The position numbers were made by a program, and so were the translations under genes. From Histoplasma ohiense (Eukaryota > Ascomycota > Eurotiomycetes > Onygenales > Ajellomycetaceae): a DNA stretch of 64,000 bases. Positions 11,373 to 23,232 of the stretch are shown piece after piece. Location of the stretch: contig JAEVHH010000002.1 in the NCBI GenBank assembly GCA_017607445.1, positions 5,486,001-5,550,000 on the forward strand, given 5' to 3'. Numbering within the stretch: the stretch's first letter is position 1; each line of letters starts with the position of its first letter. The notes below the pieces were generated by a model. The model saw nothing but the letters and a program-made list of their open reading frames with translations. It did no database searches and had not been told where the DNA came from.

Positions 11373-14335
11373 CTTCGCTGATTATTGCTGGATCTTTGGA
11401 TTTTCAACTCCTTACAAAGGCTGATATATTTTCCTAGAGGGACTAGTTTCTCCCGTGTAAGAGTGCAATCAAGCTTATATTTGTCCGAAGATGTTCCAGT
11501 GGATAGATACGAGGAATATCGAGAAGAGAGCGAGATAATGCACATATACAGCACATGATATAATATTCAAAAAAAGTATAGATAGTGTAGGCCGCAAAAA
11601 CACGATCCGTATCTAGCAGCTAGAACTCGAACAATAACGAATGACGAAAAGAAATTAATCTTTCTTTTTTGAAAAAGACAATCAAAATTTTAGCCACCAT
11701 GTTCCGTCTTTGTGGGAAAGTTGCGAAGGTGCAAAGGGTTAAAAAGACAAAAATCAGAGAGGGTCACAGCGAAGATCCAGGGGCTAAGAAAAACCCTAGG
11801 TGTGGCCCAGTGTTGTTGGTTGATTTGAACATTTCTGTTCAGTTTAGTTCCTTGCAAAATCCTTGATTAAATATCGACGTTTCATACTATTTTCGTCCAG
11901 AGAAAATTGGCTTTTTCAGGATATTTGTGGATCTCGTCACTCTCCGCAAGTGCAGCTGAATAACGAAGAAAATAGAGAAAATGAGAAGCAGGGGTTATCT
12001 GGATAGTTCTCAAAAGACGTCGCCACATGGCTTCTCGGCCATGTTCGGTATTTCCATGACTGGAGATCAAACGAAGATGTTTGGCAATTATTGACCAACA
12101 CACCCCTCATGTCGGAGTTAATTTCACGTTGATCCCGGGTATATCAAGGAAGATGGGACCCAGCTCAAGCACCAGACGGGGAAATGCGAGACGTTAGAAT
12201 CAATCATTGGCCGATCTGATAGGAAAACGCGAGAAGCACGAGGGCTCTGAGTGGACAACTCAAACCCACCGTTTGTCGCTACTTATCGGACCCGTTTTTT
12301 CTCTGGAAAGGTATGAGAACAAAACCTCAGTCGTAGCAATGAGAATGATGAAACCCAAGATACCTGGAGGTGGGGGATGAGGGCGCTAATCTTCTATAGA
12401 TATAGTGTATGCATCTCCATTACATACAAAATATATAATCGTGGAATCGCACGACCAAATCCAAACCAAAGACAACTTTAAAGCGTCCATTTTTGCATTC
12501 CACATGGCTGAGGGGTGCGTCCTACAATACCAAAGAAGCAAGAAAGTAAAAAACCACAAGAAGATGATCAGGCCATATGTGGGAGACTGGTCGGCTTTTG
12601 TCCAGGTAGGCGGGCGAAGAGGAAGATGAATCGAGTAGTATCGCGCATCGCAGCACTGAAAGGTTGAGGTCGTTGCAGATCCACATCCTTCACTCCTGGA
12701 AAAACGTGGTGTCTGAGTGTCTATGAGTGTGCATCTTATTTCCTCCCTCGTCCACTCGATTGGCCACAGCGAGTGCTGGTGGCTGGATAGTGGAGAAGCC
12801 AGCCCTGGGAATCCACGCTAGACTTCAGCAGGGTTTCCCAACTTATATCGAGACAACATCTCTCTGGCCTCCAGGCTTGGGGAAATGACTTGGTACCTCA
12901 CCATTCTTCTAAGGACCCACTAGCAAAGTATCGTGGCGATAAGATCCAAAGAGTCCAAGTCTTCACCAACCTGGGCTCCAAAATCGGCAACGAGGTTGTA
13001 TTCCTAGACTCAAGTTTTTTTCATAGGTCAAAAAGGTCAAAAGAATGGGCAGTCTCCACCATTTTTTGCCTCCACAAAATTCGCAGGATTTCGGCAGGAT
13101 AGTGTGGACGGAGGCACTTGAGGATTTATTCAGTCAAGCATATCCTTGAGGCACAGCTAAGAGAGAATTCGACCCTGACTTGATCCAACTTGCTCCATTT
13201 AGCTGTAAACCGGGTTGCATTCTTCTCCGCAAAATTATAGAATGATAAATAGTCTCAAATGGGAGCAGAACCATAAGCCTACCGTGGTTATCCTGGAGTT
13301 CTCTGCCTCAACGCATATATATTTCCCACTCTATCAGGCGAGGTTCAATCAAGCCAGAAGGAAAATTAATTAGTTTCACGGAATTTGCCATATCTCTATG
13401 CCCTTTCCGCCACTAACATCCCCTATGATGAGGCTAAAACCTAACCAACTGACAAAGAGTGAGAACGTTATTTTGAGGGAGATGTATCGAATCCGAAGCA
13501 CGCGAACCATAACCACAGAGTTTCCCTTCAGCTACAGCGATCTCTTCTGCCGAACTCTCCGGTTGTTCAACGGCCGATGTCGCTAAGCGCAGAAAAAAAC
13601 AAACGTTCGCGCCGAGATCTCGATTTTTCCCACGCCCTCACCAGTCACAGCGACGCAGGAATGAATGCAGTGGCCATCGACTAGTAGGGATCCAGCTGGC
13701 CAATAATGCCAGGCAGCATCAACACATTTTGTTATCATCCTGGGGCCTATGTATGTGCCTTATGTGGAGTCTGTTGCATGATCAGCCCCACCATCCCATG
13801 CCCGCTGCGCCGAAACGGAGGCAATCGGGATGCTGTGAATTTGGAGAGCGTTATCCTCTCTTGCTGGCTCGTTTTCTGACCCTCTTCTGACATTGCGAAT
13901 GCCCCGCTGTTGTTTGCCTCTTATCTTTTTCCACCACTGGTCGTTCCAGAAGTCTCTGGCGTTCTTTCGTTTGGGGGACGACGGGTGACGGTGACAATTG
14001 GTTGCACAACGGCGGGGAAACAAAGGTTCTCAGCTCTCCTGGGCTTTGGGAGCCCTGCTTCCAGATCAGAGCTTTACTTACATTCTTGTCTAGCTTCAGT
14101 TTTTTGTACCATCTCTTTATCATTTTTGGACTGTTCTGCTGCGGTTAATTTAATTTAATTTAATTAACTATTTTTCGATTAAAAAAAAGAGATTCATTTT
14201 TCCTCGTTTATTATGCCCCCAAAATTGCCTTCTTGATCCTCCTTTCCCAAGGACCGACTTTATATTCACCCCAAGTTCGGATCAGCATATTTCTAACCGG
14301 CCGCAAGAACGACTTTGAAGGGGGATTCCGTCAAA
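11373..14335. other. Intergenic region, no supported gene
   Basis: About 3 kb between the divergent rhodopsin-domain gene and the permease pseudogene, so it likely holds the promoter of the former at its left edge. Only short ORFs without recognisable domains are present. A short TTAAT-type tandem repeat occurs at about 14147-14166, and a single CCCTAGG-containing stretch near 11792. Confidence 0.6.
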
Positions 14336-16292
14336 ATGGATGCTAACCTGTCGGATGGCCAAAGTCAGGGTCGAGTTCCGTCAATTGAATATGAGAGGCG
14401 AAGCAGTCATTGTCCGGCGAAGCCGTTAACGCCTCCGGGCATAAACAGGAGCTGGAGCGCAACTTCAGCCTAATAAGCATTTGTGCCATTGGGATCACGA
14501 CGGGAAACTCATGGACCGCAATGGAAGGCAGTCTTATACGTTGGTTTCGGCTCCTTTTTGCAAAATAAAAAAGCCTTCAGAGGGAGGAGAAGCATTAGAT
14601 AATTCTGAAAGGAGTATAATTTCTGACATTTTTTTTTCTCCCTCATAATTGAACGTCGCTATTTACAATGGGGGACCTCCTGGAGTTGTTTACGAATTGT
14701 GAGTTCAAGCGACCCAATATCCAGCGGTTGACAATGTGTTTTTTTGACCGTTTCTAACGGGGGATCTTATTCTAGCATTGCCGTCGCGATGTGTTACTGG
14801 TTAGTTGCAGCCTCCATTGCTGAATTGGCTTCCGCAATGCCCTCAGCGGCTGGAGGTAAGCTACCCCTTGATGACAGAATACCAAAATAATGAATCATTC
14901 GCACACTACTAACTGGACGTCGGATCTTAGTGTATCACTGGGCTAGTTTAACAGCAGGACGATATGGTCGTCCGGTAGGTTGGCTAGCTGGCTATTGGAA
15001 TTTCTTCGCATGGGTATTTGGTGCTGCCTCCATGGCCTCAATTCTAACCAGACCGTCTCAATGTACAGTACATGCTTTTCAATCCGGAGTTAGAACCACA
15101 GGCATGGCATATGTTTGTCAGTTATATTATCTGCTCTTGGCTCTACTGCTGCATTGTGTTGTTCGCCAATAAAGCACTACCGGCCATCAGTAATGCGGGC
15201 ATGTTCCTTATCATCGCCGGTGTCTTCGTTACCATTCTGGTTTGCGCCATCATGCACCATGTGACTGGGCGCGGATATGCGTCGAACGACTTTGTCTGGA
15301 TGGACTGGGAGAATCAAACAGGCTATTCCAGCAACGGCTTTGTCTTTGTTGCCGGTATGCTTAACGGTGCGTACTCCGTCGGCAACCCTGACATCACCAG
15401 CCATGCTGCAGAGGAGATCCCCAGGTACGTATTTCCAACTCAAGCCAGAATTATAAAACCTCTGGGTAACTCACTCTATCCATAACCGCCATTTTATGCT
15501 TGCATACTAATCGAACGCACCTCCAACCCACCAGACCAAGTCGCAACATCTCTAAAGCCGTCCTTGCTCAAATGGCCGTGGGCTTCGTCACCGCCATAAC
15601 GTACATGGTAGCCCTCCTCTACTCCATCCACGACCTCCCCGCCGTTCTCGACAACAAATCCACCTTCCCACTCGCCGAGATCTACCGACAAGCAACCAAC
15701 TCCCGCGGCGGCGCCCTCGGCGTCCTCATCGTCGTCTTCCTGCCCACCTTCATAACTTGCATCGGCTGCTACATCACCGCCGGCCGCACCCTCTGGATCC
15801 TATCCCGCGACAACGCAACCCCGTTCAGCGACTGGCTGTCACACGTCAGCACCACATTCCACAACCCCTTCAACCACTTTTATCTGCGGTTGCATCGTGA
15901 CGGTCATGGGCTCCATCTATGTCGGCTCGTCGACGGCATTCAGTGCGCTCGTCGGCTCCTTCGTGCAGCTTTCGTCACTATCATACACTGCCGCGATCCT
16001 GCCGCACCTCCTGAGCGGGCGATCCGCGTTCCGGCCGGGCTATTTCTTCATGCATGGCTGGGTTGGGTACCTCGTCAACGCCGCAGCGTGTCGATATATG
16101 ATGGCGTTCATTGTGATATTCTCGTTCCCGTTTGCCCTGCCTGTCACAGCGCAGGATATGAACTACACTTCGCTAATCACGTGGAGACTGACGATTTTCG
16201 TTGGGGTGTGGTGGCTGTTTAGGCGGAGGGATTATATAGGGCCTAGAGCGATACCGCTTGGAGAGGTGATGATGGCGAAAGATGCGATGTGA
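14336..16292 (+). pseudogene. Broken choline/GABA permease (Hnm1-type APC transporter)
   Basis: Conserved blocks of an Hnm1-type amino-acid/choline permease occur in order but in different frames. They run from KQELERNFSLISI (about 14447) and YNGGPPGVVYE (about 14666) to IAVAMCYWLVAASIAELAS (about 14776), VYHWASLTAG (14930), the MLFNPELEPQ helix (15072), AEEIP/RPSRNISKAVLAQ across a good intron (GTACGT near 15425, CCAG near 15535), ICGCIVTVMGSIYVGS (about 15880) and GPRAIPLG near the end. Visible lesions are an early frame change before about 14413, no usable AG before the YNGG exon (TAA stands where TAG would fit), about 4 bp missing near 15045, a 5-bp GTACA tandem duplication at about 15063-15072, and about 2 bp missing near 15870. 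Net frame is not restored by any plausible intron. I call it a relatively young pseudogene because the blocks are still well preserved. Confidence 0.8.
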
Positions 16293-16687
16293 GTTCGTTG
16301 TTTATTTGTTGAGTTTTTGCTTTTCTTTTCTTTTTTAGGAGAAAAAACTCTCTATTCCCATGGCCCGAGAATTCGCTCCCCTCCATCAGAGAGGAGTCTC
16401 CTACATTCCTTCATTCATGTATATATATCGATACTGCCTTGGATATACGGCCTTAGAAAATATACTTCTGGTAAGTTAATATGTCGAGAAGGGCGGGGAG
16501 GAGAACGCCTTTCCTTCTCTTCCATTCTCGTAGATATTAAGGCCATATCTATTAAATTCGCTTGATATAATTTGTATATACATATATGACCTCAAATGCT
16601 TGTTTCTGCATATTTTTGGAATGTGCTATTTATTTATACCATTAAAATCTTATAAACCCTTACTCGCTCGTGCTTGTCAATACCGTG

Positions 16688-16713
16688 TTCTTCTTCTTCT
16701 TCTTCTTCTTCTT
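16688..16713. repeat. (TTC)n microsatellite
   Basis: About 8.7 perfect TTC units in intergenic DNA downstream of the permease pseudogene. Confidence 0.95.
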
Positions 16714-17112
16714 ATTTTCGTCCCACCTCTTACGGTCTGGTATGGGCAGTTGATGTCAATCCCCGATATATTACTTGAATGGTATAGCTTTTTTAATAGT
16801 TAATAGATACATACTTGGAAAGGGTGCCTAATAATACCTAAAAAAAGCTTGATCTTCCGCCAAGTCATGATCGAGTTACAGCGACAAAGCTTATTTTCAG
16901 GATCCAGGGGTTTTACGCTCCATTGCAGGCGAAGGAAATAAATAAAGAGTCACTTTTCTTCATGGACTTTGGTCACCGGATAGGCAGCATGCATGGTTTA
17001 TGTCTCCGGGGCTGGCTGCGGAGGTTTCTCATGGTGATACAACATTGCACTGTTACACATTTGGTCAGATTGTTCGCGGTCTAGACATTTCTGCTGGTCT
17101 TGCTTCCTTACC

Positions 17113-17134
17113 TTTTTTTTTTTTTTTTTTTTTT
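17113..17134. repeat. Poly-T tract (22 T)
   Basis: A homopolymer of 22 T in intergenic DNA. Confidence 0.95.
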
Positions 17135-18883
17135 CCTTTTGACTTCTTCCAATGACAATCGAATTCACTCACACATAGAGACAAAACAGTTCCTGCGACG
17201 AAGCCTTGGAATCTTTATTTACCCAATGCGGTTACGTGTCCGGCTGATGATCCAATACAGGAGCCATTCGGTACGGAGCTGACACTCAGAATATAACAGA
17301 ATTACCGAACTGGGAAGCCTTGCGCAGTGTCGTTCAAACTGCTGATGGTAAGGCGTACGCAGTAGTGATGAATGATGTTATTGTCCAATACTTTCGGTGC
17401 GCTAAGCTCAGGGAAGCACAGGGGGGTACGTATGTTTCCCCCACAAAGACCAGCTCATTCAGCCGTTGTGGTACGGCCGTTTGTCCGGCGAGCGCATCGT
17501 AGCTGTGGGAAGGGTCCCTTGCGGCAGGAAACTATTACCAGAAATGAAGGGGCAAAGGTGGCCTGGTCTGTCAGGTAATACTTTTTGAATGTATCACTCT
17601 GTAACAACTTACGGCCGCCTGCGTCGTGGATTCAAGGCCTGGAGTCTCCAGCCATTGATCGAGCAGGCGAGTTTGCGCAACCGACGAGTCCCAACAATGA
17701 TATGCTGCCAGGCTAGCACCGCAGCCAATGAGAAACAGTCGGAGAACCTGTTGCCTGCCGCTGCAAATTAAAATAAGACAAATTCTTAGCTTCGCCGGAG
17801 CTGACCATCAGAGATGTTTCGTCGGGGCACATGGTGAGGATCCATTAAGCACGATCAAGAGTTCGATGGATGTAACTAAATATTCGGATGAAGATCGAAA
17901 GAGAATTGCCTTCATTCAAGACGAAGAACGGGAAGACAAAAGAATCAAAAGACAATCCTCTCCCTTTTCTATGGTTAGGGCCAGGGGTAAACAGTAAACA
18001 AACAATACTTGAAGGAGGTCAGGGGAAAGCCTGGTCTCGTTTTACCGAGTGGAAGTTCGTGACCCATGGCTGGGGGCGATGGCTGAGTGACTGCTCTGTC
18101 TGTTGGGCGCCATGAATGTCACCCTGCAGATCTAGAATTCGGATGCTCGAGTATGACTATAATTCTACATCCGGTATGATACCTAGCCTAGACAACCGAT
18201 TCCTGTCGGCAGGAGCACTTAGCGCGGCCGCAAATCCAGGAGGATTTGCCGCGTACACAGTATTCGACATAAATATAACCACCCACCCCCAAGACATGGG
18301 CGAGTCTACCTCCTCTTTCATCTTTTCCCTGCTGAGAAATTGAGAAATGTTGTGCTGCACGACGCTCATCAAGATGCATAGAGTGCAGGTCTATTCAACT
18401 TACTTTTTGTTTGAACATGTTTAAGTAACAAGTTTTCCCATCTGTGCTTGTTGGATGTGTCTCTCAGTCTTTTGTCGCTTTTCATTCTGTCCCCTGCATA
18501 AACTGGCTCAAGTGCTATTTGTTGTTCACATCTCAATATACCAAAGTTTGCTGGGTTCCCATCAAGTGTGGGCTGACATCAACCTGCAGAAGTTTAGAGC
18601 CGAAGGGTAAAAAACAAAGAAAACCAGAATAACAAGCTAAGAGGCAAAGGTCCAACAAACAGGGGACAAAGAGGGTAACAAGGGGCTTGGAGTTGGGTTG
18701 CAAAAGCAGGAACTGCCTGCATATCCAGCTGGGTGCATTTGACTTGGTTTGAGATTTGAGATATCTCCCGTCGACTCCTGTTGGTATAATCGATCCAGCG
18801 ACGTCGGTCCTGCAGGAACGAAATAAAAAAGAAAGCAATCGCACGGAGCACGAAGGACACTGGCATCAAGGACGTGCAGCTAT

Positions 18884-19849
18884 ATGATGAAGCCAATTGC
18901 CCTTCTTCAGTCTATGTTTCTTGTGCACGCCCTTTGCGCCCCCGCCCTTCTATCAAAAATTGCTCTCTCAGGGGCAGATACTGACCTGGACAAATCCTCC
19001 TCATCCACTTTACCATATCAAACCACGGTATATTCTTCGACTGGTGAAAGACAACCCAGGAGAAATTCCTCTAGGCAGAACCTTAGTACGCGCCAACTTA
19101 AGCTGCTCAGAGACCTTAACCTCAACCATATATCCTACCAGGAGCTACAGGAAATAATAAGCTGGCTGAATGAAAAGTGGCCCGCTGCTGACGACCTGAT
19201 CCAATCCGTACAACAACTGGTCGATATTGGGCTTTCAGACTCGCGGTCGTCGCCACTGCCTGACCCGCCGTCGGATACCCATGACAAACCACTGCCAACT
19301 GCTGTTCTCATGTACCTGGGGAACCAGGTTGGACACAAACAAAGCACCGCGCCCAACTCCCGAACAACACTGAACCCCGCAGAATTCGCAGAGGAGCGCC
19401 TTACACACGCCCCAATTAGAGCCTCTCTCGAGATCATATACCCACCACAAGAAACATCAATCATATCATCACTCCTTACCATTCCCTTTTCAGCAGCATC
19501 ACAACCCGCAGCAGCAGCAGCAGCAACTACGGCAACAAATTCCGATAAAAGCCTATTCGCCACGCTCAAGGCCATGGACATCATCGATGAGATCATCATC
19601 TGGACAGCTGAGAGGCCCTTTTGGGCAGCTCTGTTCTCCATTTATGCATTGGTACTGCTGTTTCTCATCTCTGTTGTGATTGTTGAAGTAGGGGATTTCG
19701 TCTGGGCTTTGATTAGCATGAAGATACCGTCATGGAGACGAGTCATCCTATCTGGGCCCGAGAGACGCCTCGTCGCGGTTCCTGCGGCAGAGAAGGATGA
19801 GAAGCGAATGGGAGTGAACTATGGGTCGTGTTGCGAGATGGACGGCTGA
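18884..19849 (+). CDS. Hypothetical secretory-pathway protein with one transmembrane helix
   Basis: A single-exon ORF of 321 aa that I do not recognise as a known family. It starts with tandem Met codons and an N-terminal hydrophobic segment (IALLQSMFLVHALCAPALL) that looks like a signal peptide. A polar, Ser-rich region follows, then a stretch of potential amphipathic helix around residues 65-115 (LSTRQLKLLRDL...LNEKWPAADDLIQSVQQLVDIG), which resembles prodomain-like helices in fungal secreted proteins. A poly-Ala run encoded by GCA repeats (about 19505-19525) precedes a strong membrane helix at about residues 243-268 (PFWAALFSIYALVLLFLISVV). The tail is short, basic and ends in a CC pair that could be lipidated. 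Predicted type I membrane topology: lumenal or external N-domain, short cytosolic tail. It is a lineage-specific candidate, but the long ORF with coherent topology supports a real gene. Confidence 0.65.
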   Translation: MMKPIALLQSMFLVHALCAPALLSKIALSGADTDLDKSSSSTLPYQTTVYSSTGERQPRRNSSRQNLSTRQLKLLRDLNLNHISYQELQEIISWLNEKWPAADDLIQSVQQLVDIGLSDSRSSPLPDPPSDTHDKPLPTAVLMYLGNQVGHKQSTAPNSRTTLNPAEFAEERLTHAPIRASLEIIYPPQETSIISSLLTIPFSAASQPAAAAAATTATNSDKSLFATLKAMDIIDEIIIWTAERPFWAALFSIYALVLLFLISVVIVEVGDFVWALISMKIPSWRRVILSGPERRLVAVPAAEKDEKRMGVNYGSCCEMDG

Positions 19850-20818
19850 TTTATCTGTTCCTTTGTCTTGCTTGGGTAGGGGACTGTTTTTGTTGGAATT
19901 GCATATGACCAGGTTTCGGTGTTTTTCTTTTCTTTTCTTCCTTTGTCTGTTCCTTTCCAGCCTTAACATTAGCGATTCATATCTCTCCTTATTGTCGATT
20001 CTGCAAGGGTTAATATTTCTATCGAAGCAATCATATCATCTCTCTACACACCTCTGCATGACTTCTTTAATCACTCGAAGCTGGTCCTGAAGCTTGAACC
20101 CATTTGCGCCAGGCTTCTCCCACTGTTTGGAGAAGTTAATATAAATTCCCCCCAGATATACACTCATGATCCCCGTTGGATCCAGCTAATTGGGCTTTCC
20201 CCTCCTCCCCATATCATCCAATGTTCCTTGCCGTTCATTGAATGCTGCAAATCCCCAGTAAAGCCAATCTTCATAAGCCTTACCCAAACCAACGAATAGA
20301 AGAGGGTAGCCTAGGTTATTAGAGTATATACCCATCATGGACACGTAGAAGGCAAAAACGCGCTAGAAGCTACCAAGATGGCGGGATATAAAGAACTGGA
20401 ACGGCCCAATTGTTAACCGGTAAGTTACCCGCAGCGGAAGGAACTTGAAACCGAGAAACCAGACCTCGGCATATCATTCCCTTCGAAGGTTCTTGCTCCT
20501 TGCCGGAGCCGGGACAACGCGGGGAGCAAGCCGATCTCGGCAAGCGCTGCCGCTTTGCCGAGCCCAATGCCGGCGGGGTTTGTCGCCTATCACACGCTCG
20601 CAGAGCCGCCAAAACCGGCTTGTTTGTTCTGTGTGGGCGTGGCACAGAAGTCAAAAGGGACGCAAGAGCTGGGCTGGACTGGCAATACTTGGATAAATGC
20701 CATCTTCCTCATCGTTTAGTACTAGTGCGGAGTGGTTTCTTTCTTCTTTTTATTTTTTTCCCATCTACTGCGGTGAAACAGAGACAGCTGTAGTAATTGA
20801 TCAATCTACGATTCCACC
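19850..20818. other. Intergenic/promoter region of the SSADH-like gene
   Basis: About 1 kb. The right half is unusually GC-rich compared with neighbouring spacers and is rich in CCG/CGG triplets between about 20495 and 20590. It includes the inverted repeat listed separately. No gene is supported here. Confidence 0.6.
20536..20562. promoter_or_regulatory. Near-perfect inverted repeat, candidate Zn2Cys6 operator
   Basis: Arms CTCGGCAAGCG (20536-20546) and CGCTTTGCCGAG (20551-20562) are complementary apart from one bulged base, with a 4-base CTGC spacer. It lies 257 bp before the SSADH start codon. Paired CGG/CCG triplets are the usual recognition elements of fungal Zn2Cys6 activators; in yeast the GABA regulon activator Uga3 is of that class. 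The regulatory role is inference. Confidence 0.4.
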
Positions 20819-22635
20819 ATGGCGAAACAGTATCAGCTTCCCTTTCAGGTATGTGGATTCTATGATTGAGGCACTTCCGGTTTTGTGGATGAGGAAGAGC
20901 TCCCGTTAGAACCATTAAGAACTTGAAGTCGTTGCTGACGGCTCGCTGGTGGCTTGCATGCATAGCTGGATGACCCAACTCTGCTACACTTTGACTCCTT
21001 CATCAACAACGAATGGGTTACAGCAGCCGATGGCAGCAGATTTGAAGTCTCCGGTAGGGCTTACTCTTCGTCTGGTGACAAGGGAAGAGACTTGAAAAAT
21101 GTTGGCTAATTACTGGTATACTACTGTCACAATTGTAGACCCAGGAACCTCGCTACCATGGGCCAGCTGTCCCAATAATTCCGCCATCGATGTCCCGAAG
21201 GCCGTCGAATCCTCCCATGCCGCCTTCGAAAAGTTCAAAAAAGTAAACCCCCGCATCAGAGCTCAGCTGCTGATGAAATGGGACGGTCTGATCCGCGACG
21301 CACGGTCGGATCTGGCCAAAATCCTCACCCACGAGACTGGAAAGCCAATTGCGGAGGCGTACGGCGAAATCGACTACGCCCTAGGCTTCACATGGTGGTT
21401 TGCAGGCGAGGCAGAGAGAATCCAGGGTGGAATTGCCATCCCCTCAGCAGCCAACAGACGTGTATTTACCATTAAGCAGCCCATTGGTGTCGCGGCGGCA
21501 TTGATCCCATGGAACTTTCCCATCGCCATGGCATTGCGAAAGGCCGCTGCCGCCTTCGCCGCCGGCTGCACGATGATCATCAAGCCCAGCCCCGAAACCC
21601 CAATCACCACTCTCGTTATAGCCCATCTCGCCCAAAAGGCCGGCTTTCCACCTGGCGTCCTCAACGTCTTGACTACCGACCTGGATAACACACCCGCCCT
21701 CAGCGAAGTGCTCTGCAAGCACCCCCTCATCAAGAAAGTGACGTTCACCGGCTCCACGCGCGTTGGAAAATTAATTGCCGCCCACTGCGCCCCGGGCCTG
21801 AAAAAAGTCACCCTGGAACTGGGCGGGAACTGCCCCTTCATCGTCTTCGACGATGCAAACCTCGAGCAAGCCCTGGACCAGCTCATGGCTCTTAAATGGC
21901 GCCATGCCGGCCAGGCCTGCGTCACCGCCAACCGCATCTACGTCCAGAGCGGCGTGTACGAGAAGTTTTGCCAGATGCTCAAGGAACGAACCAGCGCCCT
22001 TGTCGTGGGCCATGGGGCCAATCCAGACACCACCATAGGCCCCGTAACCACCCCACGCAGTCTCGATAAGGCTTCTAGCCAGGTCGAGGATGCGGTTAAA
22101 CTGGGCGGGAAAGTAATTTTGGGCGGCGGTCGGAAAAGGGACTGTGGCGGCGGCTATTTTTTCGAGCCTACCATCATTACGGATATGAAGGCGGATATGT
22201 TGATCTCGCGTGAGGAGACGTTTGCGCCGATCGCGGCTCTGTATAGGTTTGAGACGGAAGAGGAGGCTGTGAAATGGGCAAATGACACGAGTATGGGCTT
22301 GGCGAGCTATGCGTTTACGAAGAATGTAGATCGCTTGTGGAGGATGCTGGAGAATCTGGAGGCGGGCATGGTCGGGTTGAATACCGGTATGTTTTGCGAG
22401 TGCTTCTTTTATTTGATTTTATTTATTTATTTAATTTTTTTGGGGAAATTTTTTCTTTTTAGAGCTTCTGTTCTTGCTAACCACAGGGTAAAATATAGGT
22501 AACTCATCTGCTGCGGAATCTCCATTCGGTGGCATCAAAGAATCTGGGTATGGCAAGGAGAGCGGCAAGGACGTTGCTGTTGCGGAATATTTGATCACCA
22601 AAACCGGCACTTTTACTGTGGAGGGCCAGTACTAG
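20819..22635 (+). CDS. Succinate-semialdehyde dehydrogenase-like aldehyde dehydrogenase
   Basis: An NAD(P)-dependent aldehyde dehydrogenase closest in motif content to succinate-semialdehyde dehydrogenase, which completes the GABA shunt by oxidising succinic semialdehyde to succinate. Four exons fit: 20819-20848, 20966-21053, 21139-22386 and 22499-22635, giving 500 aa, the usual family length. The first exon encodes only ten residues. Key residues are visible: IPWNFP (cofactor site), FTGSTRVGK, the catalytic Glu in LELGGN (residue 266) and the nucleophile Cys in GQACVTANR (residue 300), 34 residues apart as in other ALDHs. The last exon encodes PFGGIKESGYGKESGKDVAVAEY, characteristic of SSADH. 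No clear mitochondrial presequence is visible, so cytosolic location is likely. A 30-unit CA repeat begins 20 bp after the stop. Substrate specificity is inferred. Confidence 0.9.
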
Positions 22636-22653
22636 CATTGAAGGAACGCAAAA

Positions 22654-22654
<1 letters not shown>

Positions 22655-22714
<60 letters not shown>
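22655..22714. repeat. (CA)30 microsatellite
   Basis: Thirty perfect CA units, 20 bp downstream of the SSADH-like stop codon and so probably inside its 3' UTR. Confidence 0.97.
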
Positions 22715-22717
<3 letters not shown>

Positions 22718-23214
22718 TATATACTGTAGCTATTACAAAGGGTTTGCTTTCTGAATGGTCTGAGTGAAAACGTGTAATAGAGCTGCCAGATACCGCTTCC
22801 ATAGCTGATGATAATATGATATGTGATGATTTGAATATAGTTAAATCGGGCCGCTGACGGGGCGGGGCTCCTTTCGTACATATGTTAATCCGGGTTCTAC
22901 TGTCACTATATCTAGTCCTCTTCAAGCCAGTTAGGGACAGTTGACGGCATCACACCCCTAGCAATAGATAGTGGGCGTTCAAGCAGTCCGGGCATATTTC
23001 TGCGCCTCCACCCCCCTCTTCCCCCGCGCCCCGTTTTTTTCCCCTTGGTCTTTCAGAGAGACGAATTTATCAAAGGAAAACACGTTCCTCATGTAAATAC
23101 AGTTATTTAGTAACCGTCACGTTAGAGTTAGTTGGTCCACGGGAGGCTTTCGAGCGGCGAGAACCTTAATCGGCCTGGCCAATTGGATGAAACCAGGTTG
23201 AATGGGGCTCAACG

Positions 23215-23232
23215 AACAACAACAACAACAAC
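23215..23232. repeat. (AAC)6 microsatellite
   Basis: Six AAC units in intergenic DNA. Confidence 0.9.

Larger units (their letters stand above)
16293..18883. other. Intergenic region, no supported gene
   Basis: About 2.6 kb of spacer containing simple repeats at 16688 and 17113. A short ORF at 17728-17997 encodes an acidic/basic tail (DEDRKRIAFIQDEERED) but has no recognisable family or splice structure, so it is not annotated as a gene. Confidence 0.55.

Noticed and set aside
13760..14158. Overlapping ORFs on both strands before the permease pseudogene
   Set aside because: They overlap each other in several frames and show no conserved motif.
21374..21937. A 187-codon minus ORF across the SSADH-like exon
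   Set aside because: Antisense shadow of a conserved enzyme; it shows no independent features.
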